A stretch of DNA of 64,000 nucleotides, taken from contig NZ_CP093528.1 of NCBI RefSeq assembly GCF_022682305.1, positions 1,811,501 through 1,875,500 of the forward strand. The letters run 5' to 3'. The notes under the pieces are model-generated. The model searched no databases, was not told where the DNA came from, and saw nothing but the letters and a program-made list of their open reading frames with translations. The translations under genes were made by a program, and so were the position numbers. The first letter of the stretch is position 1, and every line of letters starts with the position of its first letter. Source of the DNA: Shinella zoogloeoides. Its GTDB lineage: Bacteria > Pseudomonadota > Alphaproteobacteria > Rhizobiales > Rhizobiaceae. Below are positions 26,507 to 35,613 of this stretch, in pieces.

Positions 26507-26944
26507 TCAGAGAAGGCCGAGTTCGGCCAGTTCCCGGCGCAGTTCCAGCGGCAGGTCCGCGGCGCCCTCGCCCATGTCCTTGAGATCGCGCGGCGCGTCG
26601 TCTTCGGTCAGATAGCGCCATCCCTGGAAGGCGCGGCGAGGCTGAAGCTCGGTTTCGATCACTTCCGGCCCGAGAACGAGTTCACAGCGCGAGATGCCGT
26701 TCGAATCCGTGAAGGCCTTGATGCCGAGCAATTGCTGCCGGGCCTGCACCTGTCCCTTGATCACCCAGTAGAGCGACCCGCCGTCGAGCAGCTCCGCGTC
26801 GCGCTTGGGGATCATTCGGGTGATATGGCTGGAATGCGGCTCCATGCCCGCCGCCATCGCGATCAGCGAGCGCTCGGATACCCATTCACGCAGATCGTCG
26901 ATCGAGTCCGCGCCGACACAGAGTTTGAGGAGATGCAGGGCCAT
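26507..26944 (-). CDS. DUF1489 family protein
   Basis: A 145-residue protein matching DUF1489, an alphaproteobacterial family of unknown function: LHLLKLCVGADSIDDLREWV, HITRMIPKRDAELLDGGSLYWVIKG, and GWRYLTEDDAPRDL. AAAGGGG lies before the ATG. sdaA is upstream on the same strand, 73 bases away, so the two may be co-transcribed. Confidence 0.93.
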   Translation of the reverse strand: MALHLLKLCVGADSIDDLREWVSERSLIAMAAGMEPHSSHITRMIPKRDAELLDGGSLYWVIKGQVQARQQLLGIKAFTDSNGISRCELVLGPEVIETELQPRRAFQGWRYLTEDDAPRDLKDMGEGAADLPLELRRELAELGLL

Positions 26945-27017
26945 GCCCCTTTGAACGCCCTTGCGACGGCCCGGTCAAGGGGCCGCCGTGTCGCACTCCA
27001 CAGCCAAGGACGCCCGG

Positions 27018-28418
<1,401 letters not shown>

Positions 28419-28540
28419 TGCCTGGACTTCTCCCTTGCCTCGGCGGGCGCTTTGACCCTTGAGGCTACGTTATCCTGCCACGCTCCCATGGCGGTCTCCC
28501 GACATCGGTTTTTACGAGCGCGACATCCCCCTCCGGCAAG

Positions 28541-28581
28541 TCTTAAAACAAAAACAGCGCGCCTGGGAGGGGCGCGCTGTT
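28541..28581 (-). terminator. Rho-independent terminator of the 33-residue protein gene
   Basis: On the minus strand AACAGCGCGCC (28581-28571) pairs perfectly with GGCGCGCTGTT (28563-28553) around a 7-base loop, followed by TTTGTTTTAAG. It lies 27 bases after the stop of the tiny gene at 28608-28709 and defines an independent transcription unit. Confidence 0.88.
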
Positions 28582-28607
28582 AATGTAAGGACGATTGACC
28601 TGTGTTT

Positions 28608-28709
28608 TCAGATGCCGCCGAAGAGATAGGCGATGACCAGAACGGCGCCAAAACCGAGGACTGCACGAGCGGTGACGCCCCAGCAGGATTTCTGAACAGT
28701 GCTTTCCAT
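28608..28709 (-). CDS. Small single-pass membrane protein, 33 residues
   Basis: The reading frame gives a 33-residue peptide: a short polar start with one Cys (MESTVQKSCWGVTARAV) and a hydrophobic helix (VLGFGAVLVIAYLFGGI) to the end. CGGGGAAATC precedes the ATG. A promoter-like pair (28766-28794) lies upstream and a strong intrinsic terminator downstream, so this is a complete small gene between sdaA and the ParDE pair. Function unknown. Short membrane proteins often modulate larger membrane complexes, which is inference only. Confidence 0.72.
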   Translation of the reverse strand: MESTVQKSCWGVTARAVLGFGAVLVIAYLFGGI

Positions 28710-29025
28710 GATTTCCCCGATGGAAGATATCGTTGCAGCCGCCATCCGGGCGCTGCGTGAGGCCCTGTTTAATGAAGAATTTATGAAACCGCAATCGCGA
28801 AAAATGGCGAAACCAAGGCGCGGGTGTCATGGGAGACCCGCGTCCAGCGCATGACCTGTCGCAAAATCAGACAGTTGCGCCTCCATCCCGCCGCCTCCGT
28901 TTTGCCCAAGGTCTGAATGCACTCCACACATTCTTGCAGATCGGGCTTGCAGGCCGTGATCGCCATCAAGAGCGGTAGGATTAAATCGTGCCGCATGGTA
29001 CAAGATATCAAAGAGAGTGAACGCC
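28710..29025. other. Intergenic region between the small membrane protein gene and parD
   Basis: About 316 bases. The left part holds the promoter and 5' leader of the minus-strand small gene; the right part is the upstream region of the ParDE operon. A GATATC-containing stretch just before parD could be an autoregulatory site, which is unverified. No gene seen. Confidence 0.45.
28766..28794 (-). promoter_or_regulatory. Putative sigma-70-type promoter of the small membrane protein gene
   Basis: On the minus strand TTGCGG (28794-28789) and TAAACA (28771-28766) are spaced by 17 bases. The predicted start would leave a leader of about 50 bases before the ATG at 28709. The -10 match is moderate. 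Confidence 0.5.
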
Positions 29026-29301
29026 ATGCGCACAACGCAATCCCTCAGCATCACCCTGCCCATCGAAATGGCCGAAATGGTCAAGGCCAAGGTGGCATCC
29101 GGTGAATATGCCTCCGAAAGCGAGGTTATCCGCGACGGTCTTCGCACGCTGGCGGCTCGTGACGCCGTGGTGGAACGCTGGCTACGCGACGAAGTTGCCC
29201 CCGCCTACGACGCACACAAGAACGACCCGACACGGACAGTGCCGCTGGATCAGGGTATGGCGAATGTTCGCGCGCGCATTGCAAAGGCAAAAAGCCGGTG
29301 A
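29026..29301 (+). CDS. ParD-type antitoxin (CopG/RHH)
   Basis: A 91-residue type II antitoxin. Residues about 4-45 form a ribbon-helix-helix DNA-binding domain (TQSLSITLPIEMAEMVKAKV ... YASESEVIRDGLRTL) that usually autoregulates the operon; the C-terminal tail wraps the toxin. The ATG at 29026 follows AAGAGAG by about 8 bases; a GTG at 29017 is in frame but less likely. The toxin gene overlaps its last codons (GTGA). Confidence 0.93.
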   Translation: MRTTQSLSITLPIEMAEMVKAKVASGEYASESEVIRDGLRTLAARDAVVERWLRDEVAPAYDAHKNDPTRTVPLDQGMANVRARIAKAKSR

Positions 29302-29600
29302 AGCATTACAAGGTTCGACTATCGCCGGAAGCGGAGACGGACCTCGTTCATATCCATGACTATGTCGAGACACGTTCCGCCTCAGCCGCTACCGCCGATC
29401 GCTACATCGAGCGTATCGCGGGCTTTCTCTCGTCGTTCGACATGTATCCCGAGCGTGGCACGGTGCGAGATGAAGTTCGCCCCGGCCTGCGCGTTGTCGG
29501 ATTCGAGCGCAATATCAGTGTCGCATTCATAGTTGAGGCATACGACGTGGTAATCCTGCGCATCCTTGCAGGCGGGCAGGAATTCTCCTCCTCCCGATAG
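29298..29600 (+). CDS. ParE/RelE-type toxin
   Basis: A 100-residue toxin of the RelE/ParE superfamily, starting at GTG 29298 inside the end of the antitoxin gene (4-base overlap, GTGA). Visible features: YKVRLSPEAETDLVHIHDYVE, PERGTVRDEVRPGLRVVGF, and the final strand ISVAFIVEAYDVVILRILAGGQEF. ParE members poison DNA gyrase; RelE members cleave mRNA. The ParD partner favours the ParE role. Confidence 0.92.
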   Translation: MKHYKVRLSPEAETDLVHIHDYVETRSASAATADRYIERIAGFLSSFDMYPERGTVRDEVRPGLRVVGFERNISVAFIVEAYDVVILRILAGGQEFSSSR

Positions 29601-29680
29601 CACCCTTCTGCTTTCGACGGCGGAGGGCCGGTGCGCCGAAACGCTTGCAAAATACGCAATCCATGGCACAACGCTCGGTC

Positions 29681-30370
29681 ATGAGCACCCCGGACCTCAC
29701 CGCCCTTGCCCTCTTTATCGCCCTGTGGATGGGCTATTCCTGGATCACGGACCGGGCACGTTTCCTCGACCGGGTCAGCCTCACGCGCGCCATGAGTTCA
29801 CAGCGCGCGGTGTGGATCCGCAACGCCATGCACCGGGACCTGCGCATGATCGACACGCAGATCATGGCGGGCCTGCAGAACGGGACGGCCTTCTTCGCCT
29901 CCACGTCGCTGCTGGCGCTCGGCTCCTGCTTCGCCCTGCTCGGCGCGACGGAACAGGTTTTCGCGATCTTCAGCGATCTGCCCTATTTCTTCCGCGGCAG
30001 CCGCGCCGGTTTCGAGCTGAAGGTCGGCGGCCTTGCCATCATCTTCGGCTATGCCTTCTTCAAGTTCGGCTGGTCCTACCGGCTCTTCAACTATTGCACC
30101 ATCCTGCTCGGCGCGATGCCGATGAGCGGCGACGTCCACAAGGACCCTGCCGGCGCCGATCTTGCCGCCGACAAGGTCATCCGTATGAACATCCTTGCCG
30201 CGAAGCATTTCAACAAGGGGCTTCGCGCCATCTTCCTGTCGATCGGCTATCTCGGCTGGTTCGTCAGCCCCTATCTGTTCATCATGACGACCGTCGGCAT
30301 CATCATCGTCCTCATCCGCCGGCAGTTCTATTCCGAAGCACGCCTCGCGGTGCTCGAAAACCTCGACTGA
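29681..30370 (+). CDS. DUF599 membrane protein
   Basis: A protein of about 229 residues with four hydrophobic segments (ALALFIALWMGYSWI; FFASTSLLALGSCFALLG; GGLAIIFGYAFFKFGWSYR; VSPYLFIMTTVGIIIVLI) and the DUF599 signature RNAMHRDLRMIDTQIMAGLQNG. Function unknown. Start codons at 29663 and 29681 are both possible; neither has a strong ribosome site, and I prefer 29681 because it gives the shorter N-terminus. The ParDE pair ends about 80 bases upstream on the same strand. Confidence 0.88.
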   Translation: MSTPDLTALALFIALWMGYSWITDRARFLDRVSLTRAMSSQRAVWIRNAMHRDLRMIDTQIMAGLQNGTAFFASTSLLALGSCFALLGATEQVFAIFSDLPYFFRGSRAGFELKVGGLAIIFGYAFFKFGWSYRLFNYCTILLGAMPMSGDVHKDPAGADLAADKVIRMNILAAKHFNKGLRAIFLSIGYLGWFVSPYLFIMTTVGIIIVLIRRQFYSEARLAVLENLD

Positions 30371-30432
30371 CAAATCCCTGACGGCCTCCTTTCGGCCATC
30401 CGCCCGGCGCAAGCTTGGCGTGACATTCTGCT

Positions 30433-31488
30433 ATGGACCAGGCAATGCGGCGACCCCGAACCATGATGACGACGGTGATTGACGGCAATGCAGCAGCAGG
30501 AGACGGCGGCGCCGAAGCGCGCCGCCTGCCGCGCATTCCGCTGATCGACCAGGCCCGCGGCGTCGCGTTGATCGCCATGGCGATCTATCACTTCACCTGG
30601 GACCTCGGCTTCTTCGGCTATATCGAGCCGGAGACGGCGGCGACCGGCGGCTGGCGCATCTTCGCGCGGGTGATCGCCGGCAGCTTCCTCTTCCTCGTCG
30701 GCTTCAGCCTCGTGCTCGGCCACCAGCAGGGTTTTCGCCCGAGGCCGTTCTTCATCCGCCTCGGCAAGATCGCGCTGGCGGCGGCGGCCATCACCGTCGC
30801 CACATGGTTCGCCTTTCCGCAGACTTTCATCTTTTTCGGCATCCTGCACGCCATCGCCGCCGCGAGCCTGATCGGCCTCCTCTTCGTGCGCCTGCCGGTC
30901 GTTGTGACATTGCTTGCTGCGACTGCGGCCGTCGCAGCGCCACTTTATCTGCGCGCGCCGTTCTTCGACCATCCGGCTCTCTGGTGGGTCGGCCTTTCCG
31001 TCGATGTGCCGCGCTCGAACGACTACGTGCCGCTGCTGCCATGGATCGCGCCCGTGCTGCTGGGCATCGCGCTTGCAAGGCTCTTCGTGGCAAGCCCGCT
31101 TCCCGAACGGCTCGCCGGCTACGGCAATGCGACGAAAGGCCGGTGGAAAACGCTGCTGGAGAAAGCCGGTCGCCACAGTCTCGCCATCTACCTTATCCAC
31201 CAGCCTGTGCTGATCGCGCTGGTCTACGGCTTCTCGCTGGTGGTCCCGGCTCCTGCGCCGGATCCGGTCGCCGGATACACGAAAAGCTGCATGCGCGCCT
31301 GCGAGGGCGAGCGGGACACCGGTTTTTGCCGGAGCTTCTGCGGCTGCACGCTGGACGGGCTGATGGAACAGGACCTCTTCGCCGACCTGAACAGCGGCGC
31401 GATCGACATCACGACGGACGAGCGGATCGCAACGCTCTCCTCGCAATGCACGGCGGATGCCGAAACGAGACCCGACCCGAAGGAGTAG
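30433..31488 (+). CDS. DUF1624 (heparan-alpha-glucosaminide acetyltransferase-like) membrane protein with Cys-rich C-terminus
   Basis: A 351-residue protein with about seven transmembrane segments. The N-terminal core LIDQARGVALIAMAIYHFTWDL identifies the DUF1624/acyltransferase-like family; FFGILHAIA and GRHSLAIYLIHQPVLI follow. After the last helix comes a C-terminal extension of about 75 residues with a cysteine array (SCMRACEG ... FCRSFCGCTLDGL, a further Cys near the end), presumably periplasmic and disulfide-bonded or metal-binding. Substrate unknown. The next gene starts 5 bases later with its ribosome site at the end of this gene. Confidence 0.85.
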   Translation: MDQAMRRPRTMMTTVIDGNAAAGDGGAEARRLPRIPLIDQARGVALIAMAIYHFTWDLGFFGYIEPETAATGGWRIFARVIAGSFLFLVGFSLVLGHQQGFRPRPFFIRLGKIALAAAAITVATWFAFPQTFIFFGILHAIAAASLIGLLFVRLPVVVTLLAATAAVAAPLYLRAPFFDHPALWWVGLSVDVPRSNDYVPLLPWIAPVLLGIALARLFVASPLPERLAGYGNATKGRWKTLLEKAGRHSLAIYLIHQPVLIALVYGFSLVVPAPAPDPVAGYTKSCMRACEGERDTGFCRSFCGCTLDGLMEQDLFADLNSGAIDITTDERIATLSSQCTADAETRPDPKE

Positions 31489-31492
31489 GATC

Positions 31493-31966
31493 ATGAACGC
31501 CTATCGCATGAAGCCACTCGCCTTTCCCTGGCCCCCGCTGATCTACGGCGCGGCCATAGCGGCGGCCTTCCTGCTCCAGGCGTATTTTCCGCTCTCCGTC
31601 GCTGAGACCAATGTCTGGATCGCCCGGGCGGCGGGCGGCATCCTGGTCATGACGGCCATCGTGCTCGACGTCTGGGCCATGCGCACGCTACTCGACTGCC
31701 ATACGACGATCCTGCCGAACCGCTGCTCGACGCATCTGGTGACGTCCGGCCCCTACCGCTTCACCCGCAATCCCATCTATCTCGGCTATACGCTGGCGAC
31801 GGCCGGCATCGGGCTGGCCATGCTCAATCCCTGGTGCATCGTCACGGCCATGATCGCCGCCGGCATGACGAACGCCATCGCGATCAAGCGCGAGGAGATG
31901 CATCTGCTCTCGCGCTTCGGCATCGATTTCGAACGCTATTGCAACGGAACGACGCGCTGGATCTGA
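31493..31966 (+). CDS. Isoprenylcysteine carboxyl methyltransferase-like membrane protein
   Basis: A 157-residue membrane protein with three or four helices. The SAM-binding half is clear: TSGPYRFTRNPIYLGYTL and the terminal KREEMHLLSRFGIDFERYCNGTTRWI, matching the ICMT/PEMT-like methyltransferases. AAGGAGTAGG precedes the ATG. It is shorter than the copy at 14486. Likely in one transcript with the DUF1624 gene, so it may modify the same envelope component, which is inference. Confidence 0.88.
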   Translation: MNAYRMKPLAFPWPPLIYGAAIAAAFLLQAYFPLSVAETNVWIARAAGGILVMTAIVLDVWAMRTLLDCHTTILPNRCSTHLVTSGPYRFTRNPIYLGYTLATAGIGLAMLNPWCIVTAMIAAGMTNAIAIKREEMHLLSRFGIDFERYCNGTTRWI

Positions 31967-31973
31967 ATGAGGC

Positions 31974-32360
31974 TCAGGTGCCGACGCCGATTTCGGCGAG
32001 GCGCGTCAGGCAGGCTTCCTCGACATTGTCGAGTTCGGCCAGTGTTTCCTCGATATCGCGACGCTTCTGCCGCAGCTCGTCGCGCTTCTCGCTGACCTTC
32101 GCCATCAGCAGTTCAAGCTGGCCGACTTCGCCCGGCGGATCCTTGTAGACTTTGATGATGTCGCGGATTTCGGCGATGGTGAAGCCTATGCGGCGGCCGC
32201 GCAGGATTTCCTGGATCAGCCGGCGGTCGGCGGGACGGAAAAGGCGCGTGCGACCGCGACGCTCGGGATTGATGAGTCCCTCGTCCTCGTAGAAGCGCAA
32301 GGTGCGGGTGGAAACCCCGAATTCGCGCGTCAGCTCGGTTATGGTATAAAACTTGTCCAC
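31974..32360 (-). CDS. MerR family transcriptional regulator
   Basis: A 128-residue regulator with the MerR winged helix-turn-helix at residues about 5-72 (YTITELTREFGVSTRTLRFYEDEGLI) and a long coiled-coil dimerisation helix (residues about 80-118). It has no metal-binding cysteine pattern like CueR/ZntR (one Cys near the C-terminus). It resembles the LiuR-type group by sequence feel, but no branched-chain catabolism genes are adjacent. A palindrome at 32394-32415 upstream suggests autoregulation. Confidence 0.9.
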   Translation of the reverse strand: MDKFYTITELTREFGVSTRTLRFYEDEGLINPERRGRTRLFRPADRRLIQEILRGRRIGFTIAEIRDIIKVYKDPPGEVGQLELLMAKVSEKRDELRQKRRDIEETLAELDNVEEACLTRLAEIGVGT

Positions 32361-32393
32361 GCCTGCTCCGATCTTCTCTGAGCAGGCATTTTA

Positions 32394-32415
32394 TTGACTT
32401 TTACGTATAAGTCAA
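32394..32415 (-). promoter_or_regulatory. Palindromic operator upstream of the MerR gene
   Basis: TTGACTT (32394-32400) and AAGTCAA (32409-32415) flank the centre TTACGTAT, giving a near-perfect 22-bp palindrome with one mismatched pair. It overlaps a TTGACT promoter hexamer reading toward the MerR gene, which is the classic placement for a MerR autoregulatory site. Confidence 0.65.
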
Positions 32416-32455
32416 TTTTTCCTCTTTTCAGCCGGGAAAGCGGTGCGCTTTTCGC

Positions 32456-33886
32456 CTAGCGGACGGCGAACCACCAGGTCGCAAGGCCGAGAAACGCGAA
32501 GAAACCGACGATATCCGTCACCGCCGTCACGAAGACAGCGGAGGAAACCGCGGGGTCCGCCCCCGCCCGGTCAAGGAACAGCGGGATCGCGATTCCCGCC
32601 AGCGCCGCCGCCGTCATGTTGATGAGCATGGCCGCCGCGATGACGCCGCCGATATTGGGATCATGGAACCAGACGCCCGCCACGATGCCGATCATGACGC
32701 CGAAGGCCATGCCGTGCAGCAGGCCGACGCCCGCCTCGCGCCGCACGACGCGCCAGGCGTTGTGAATGTCGAGATTGCGGGTGGCGAGCGCCCGGACGGT
32801 AACGGTCATGGTCTGCGAGCCGGCATTGCCGCCCATGCCCGCAACGATGGGCATCAGCACGGCGAGCGCCACGATCTCCTCGATGGTGCCCTCGAAGAGC
32901 GAAATGACGGAAGCCGCCAGGAAAGCCGTCAGCAGGTTGACCAGCAGCCACGGCGCGCGGGAACGCACGGTCTCGATGGTGGTGTCCGACAGCTCTTCGT
33001 CGCCGACGCCGCCGAGGCGCAGCAAATCCTCCTCCGCCTCTTCCTGGATGACGTCGACCACGTCGTCGATGGTCAGCACGCCGACGAGGCGGCCGTTCTC
33101 GTCGACGACGGCGGCGGAGAGAAGGTCGTACTGCTCGAAGAGCTGCGCGGCTTCTTCCTGGTCCATCTCGGCCGGGATCGGGTGGTTCGTCTCCTGCATG
33201 ATCGTCTCGACCTTCGCGCCGCGATGGGTGCGCAGGATACGGTCGAGGTCGATGGCGCCGAGCAGGCGGAAGGTCGGGTCGATGACGAAGATCTGCGAGA
33301 AGCTGTCCGGCAGGTCCGCATCGTCGCGCAGGTAGTCGATCGTCTGGCCGACCGTCCAGAACGGCGGCACGGCGACGAACTCGGTCTGCATGCGGCGACC
33401 GGCCGTGCTTTCGGGATAGTCGAGCGAGCGGCGCAGACGGATTCGCTCAGTGAACGGCAGCTTGGAGAGGATCTCCTCCTGATCCTCCTGGTCGAGGTCT
33501 TCCAGGATGTAGACAGCGTCGTCCGAATCCATCTCGCCGAGCGCGGCGGCGATCTGCTCATTGGGCAGGTGCTCGACGATATCGAGACGGATCGCCTCGT
33601 CGACCTCGGTCAGCGCCGCAAGGTCGAAGTCCGCGCCGAGCAGCGAGACGAGCTGGCGGCGCTGTTCCGGCTGGATCGCCTCCAGCAGGTCGCCCATTTC
33701 CGATTCGTGCAGCCGCGCCACATGGCGGCGCAGGAACAGGAGATCGCGGTCGGCGATGGCCGCGCCGACATACATGAGGAAGTCCGAGCGAATCGAACCG
33801 TCCTCGGCATAGATGTCATCGCCGTCGAAAGTGTCTTGCGCCAGCTCGCCCTCAGGGATGCGGTCGTCATCGCCGGTGTCTTCCAT
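32456..33886 (-). CDS. mgtE: Magnesium transporter MgtE
   Basis: A 476-residue MgtE: an N-terminal superhelical domain (residues about 40-160 with LHESEMGDLLEAI and MDSDDAVYILEDLDQEDQEEIL), a CBS pair that senses cytosolic magnesium (about 165-290, VIDPTFRLLGAIDLDRIL; VDENGRLVGVLTIDDVVD), a connecting helix and five transmembrane helices with the pore segment PIVAGMGGNAGSQTMTVTVR. The acidic N-terminus is longer than in E. coli-type homologues but normal in rhizobia. It stands alone and I see no riboswitch upstream. Confidence 0.96.
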   Translation of the reverse strand: MEDTGDDDRIPEGELAQDTFDGDDIYAEDGSIRSDFLMYVGAAIADRDLLFLRRHVARLHESEMGDLLEAIQPEQRRQLVSLLGADFDLAALTEVDEAIRLDIVEHLPNEQIAAALGEMDSDDAVYILEDLDQEDQEEILSKLPFTERIRLRRSLDYPESTAGRRMQTEFVAVPPFWTVGQTIDYLRDDADLPDSFSQIFVIDPTFRLLGAIDLDRILRTHRGAKVETIMQETNHPIPAEMDQEEAAQLFEQYDLLSAAVVDENGRLVGVLTIDDVVDVIQEEAEEDLLRLGGVGDEELSDTTIETVRSRAPWLLVNLLTAFLAASVISLFEGTIEEIVALAVLMPIVAGMGGNAGSQTMTVTVRALATRNLDIHNAWRVVRREAGVGLLHGMAFGVMIGIVAGVWFHDPNIGGVIAAAMLINMTAAALAGIAIPLFLDRAGADPAVSSAVFVTAVTDIVGFFAFLGLATWWFAVR

Positions 33887-34177
33887 CGGGGCCGCTCCTT
33901 GTACCGGGATCGTCCGGCCGTGCGCTGCGGCAGAGCCGGATGACAGGGATTGCTTGCAGGGTTCGACGCGACGCCCTCGCCGGAGGCCCCGCCTTTCATC
34001 GTGCTAACGCAAAGCATGCGGCCGGTCCATCGCCCGGAAGCGGCAAAAGCCGGCTCCGTGTGAAAAAATCGCAAGCTGTTGCAACGTCATGCAAATCACG
34101 CGATTCGCACGCCACCGTTTCCCCCTCGCCGCAAAAAGGCTAGGAAAAGCCATTCCAACCGACACCCAGGAGCCGCC

Positions 34178-34672
34178 ATGGCGATCCTCCCCATCCTCCG
34201 CTACCCCGATGCCGGCCTGCGCACGCCCTGCCGCAGGATAGAGACCTTCGACCAGCGCCTCGCAACGCTCGCCGGCGACCTCGCCGCCACCATGCGCGCC
34301 GCACCCGGCATCGGCATAACCGCCGCCCATGTCGGCATCGCCGAGCGACTGACGGTCATCGAGCTGGACGGCCCGGCCTCGCAACGTGTCTACGTCAATC
34401 CGCAGATCGAGTGGTTCTCGCCGGAAACCCAGCGCCATACCGAAGGCAGCGTCTCCATGCCCGGCGTGACGGACGAGGTGGAGCGCCCCGCCCGCATCCG
34501 CCTCACCTACCAGGATCTCGAAGGAACACCCCGTACGGAAGACGCCGACGGTCTCCTCGCCGTCTGTCTCCAGCACGAAATCGACCAGCTCGACGGTATT
34601 TTCTGGATCGACCGGCTGTCGCGGCTGAAGCGCGAGCGCATCGTCAGGAAGTTCCGGAAAATGGGCGAATAG
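34178..34672 (+). CDS. Peptide-deformylase-like protein lacking metal ligands
   Basis: A 164-residue protein with the whole deformylase fold but altered active-site motifs. Motif 1 is GIGITAAHVG (residues 44-53; usually GxGLAAxQ). Motif 2 is EGSVSMPG with Ser91 in place of the metal-ligand Cys. Motif 3 is QHEIDQLDG with Gln137 in place of the second His (H133 and E134 are kept). Two of three metal ligands are thus missing, so catalysis by the usual mechanism is unlikely. The start follows CAGGAG. It is probably a paralogue of the true def gene elsewhere. Confidence 0.9.
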   Translation: MAILPILRYPDAGLRTPCRRIETFDQRLATLAGDLAATMRAAPGIGITAAHVGIAERLTVIELDGPASQRVYVNPQIEWFSPETQRHTEGSVSMPGVTDEVERPARIRLTYQDLEGTPRTEDADGLLAVCLQHEIDQLDGIFWIDRLSRLKRERIVRKFRKMGE

Positions 34673-34746
34673 TTTCGGCTTTCCGGGAACCACGGCAAGC
34701 GTGCGGCGTTCAGAATTTGTCCCAACCACAGGAAAGGAGACATCCC

Positions 34747-34980
34747 ATGATCGCAGCAAGCCAGATTCGCGAGCATATGGACGTCATGGCCGCGGACGGC
34801 CGCCACGTCGGCACCGTCGATCACATGGAAGGCGACAGCCGGATCAAGCTGACCAAAAGCGATTCGGCAGACGGCCGCCATCACCTCATTCCGCTCGACT
34901 GGGTCGACCACGTCGATGCGCATGTGCACCTCAACAAGGACGCCGATGAAGTACGCCGGCAATGGTCGTCGGTGAACTGA
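34747..34980 (+). CDS. DUF2171 family protein
   Basis: A 77-residue protein fitting DUF2171: MIAASQIREHMDVMAADGRHVGTVDH, KLTKSDSADGRHHLIPLDWVD, and a final RQWSSVN. The family resembles a small PRC-barrel-like beta fold; function unknown. A clear GGAAAGGAGACATCCC ribosome site precedes the ATG. It follows the deformylase-like gene on the same strand after 74 bases. Confidence 0.9.
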   Translation: MIAASQIREHMDVMAADGRHVGTVDHMEGDSRIKLTKSDSADGRHHLIPLDWVDHVDAHVHLNKDADEVRRQWSSVN

Positions 34981-35055
34981 CGGCAGCGCTGCCTGAACAA
35001 TGAATGAAGCGGAAGGCCGGCTCCTTGGAAAAGGGCCGGCAAACGGCCTGAGGCC

Positions 35056-35262
35056 TCACGCAGCGTCCCGCATCCCCGCGAGCTTTTCCTTGCAATGATG
35101 CCGCATCATAGCCGTTTCAAGATTACGTCTTCCCCGCAAATCCGCATCCGCCTTTGCAGCATCCATCCTCCTGCACCAGTCCGCATCCAGCACATGATCT
35201 GGGATGCGCGGCATGCAGGATGCCAATATGAGCAAGGAACAGAGGGCGAGGATGCGCATCAT
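35056..35262 (-). CDS. Small lipoprotein
   Basis: A 68-residue protein with a short signal peptide and lipobox (MMRILALCSLLILASC, L-A-S-C with the lipidated Cys at position 16). The mature part is a polar, charged peptide of about 50 residues with two more cysteines (ADWCRRM, HHCKEK). GGGGGAA sits before the ATG. Probably a membrane-attached small lipoprotein; role unknown. tRNA-Leu and its terminator lie just upstream. Confidence 0.75.
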   Translation of the reverse strand: MMRILALCSLLILASCMPRIPDHVLDADWCRRMDAAKADADLRGRRNLETAMMRHHCKEKLAGMRDAA

Positions 35263-35302
35263 GGAAATTCCCCCAATCGGCAGCGCCCGTAGGGCCGAAA
35301 AA

Positions 35303-35328
35303 CAAAAAACCCGGCACTAGGCCGGGTT
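35303..35328 (-). terminator. Rho-independent terminator of tRNA-Leu
   Basis: On the minus strand AACCCGGC (35328-35321) and GCCGGGTT (35315-35308) form a stem with loop CTAGT and are followed by TTTTTG. It begins 5 bases after the CCA end of the tRNA. Confidence 0.9.
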
Positions 35329-35332
35329 CTTT

Positions 35333-35417
35333 TGGTGCGGTCGAGAAGACTCGAACTTCCACGGGTTGCCCCACAGCGACCTCAACGCTGCGCGTCTACC
35401 AATTCCGCCACGACCGC
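35333..35417 (-). tRNA. tRNA-Leu (anticodon GAG)
   Basis: The minus-strand cloverleaf: acceptor GCGGTCG/CGACCGC plus encoded A-CCA, D-arm AATTGGTAGAC, anticodon stem CAGCG-TTGAGGT-CGCTG with anticodon GAG, long variable arm TGGGGCAACCCGT typical of class II Leu tRNA, and T-arm GAAGTTCGAGTCTTC. Length 85 including CCA. A terminator follows directly. Confidence 0.97.
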
Positions 35418-35613
35418 ATCGTGGTAGGTGTCGTCTTGCGGCGACGGAGGTGCATGTAGCAAAAGGTTTTTGGGTGCACAAGGCCGCGCGGCAAGAAAAA
35501 TGACGGAAAGCGAAACAATTTCAAAAGGACCTGTGCGGAAGCCCGGAAACCCCTGAAATCCTTGCACGATCGCCCCCATATCTGGCACAACGAAAGCAAA
35601 AAGGACGGCCCTC

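Noticed and set aside
33887..34177. Magnesium riboswitch upstream of mgtE
   Set aside because: No M-box-like conserved segments are visible in the 290 bases upstream.
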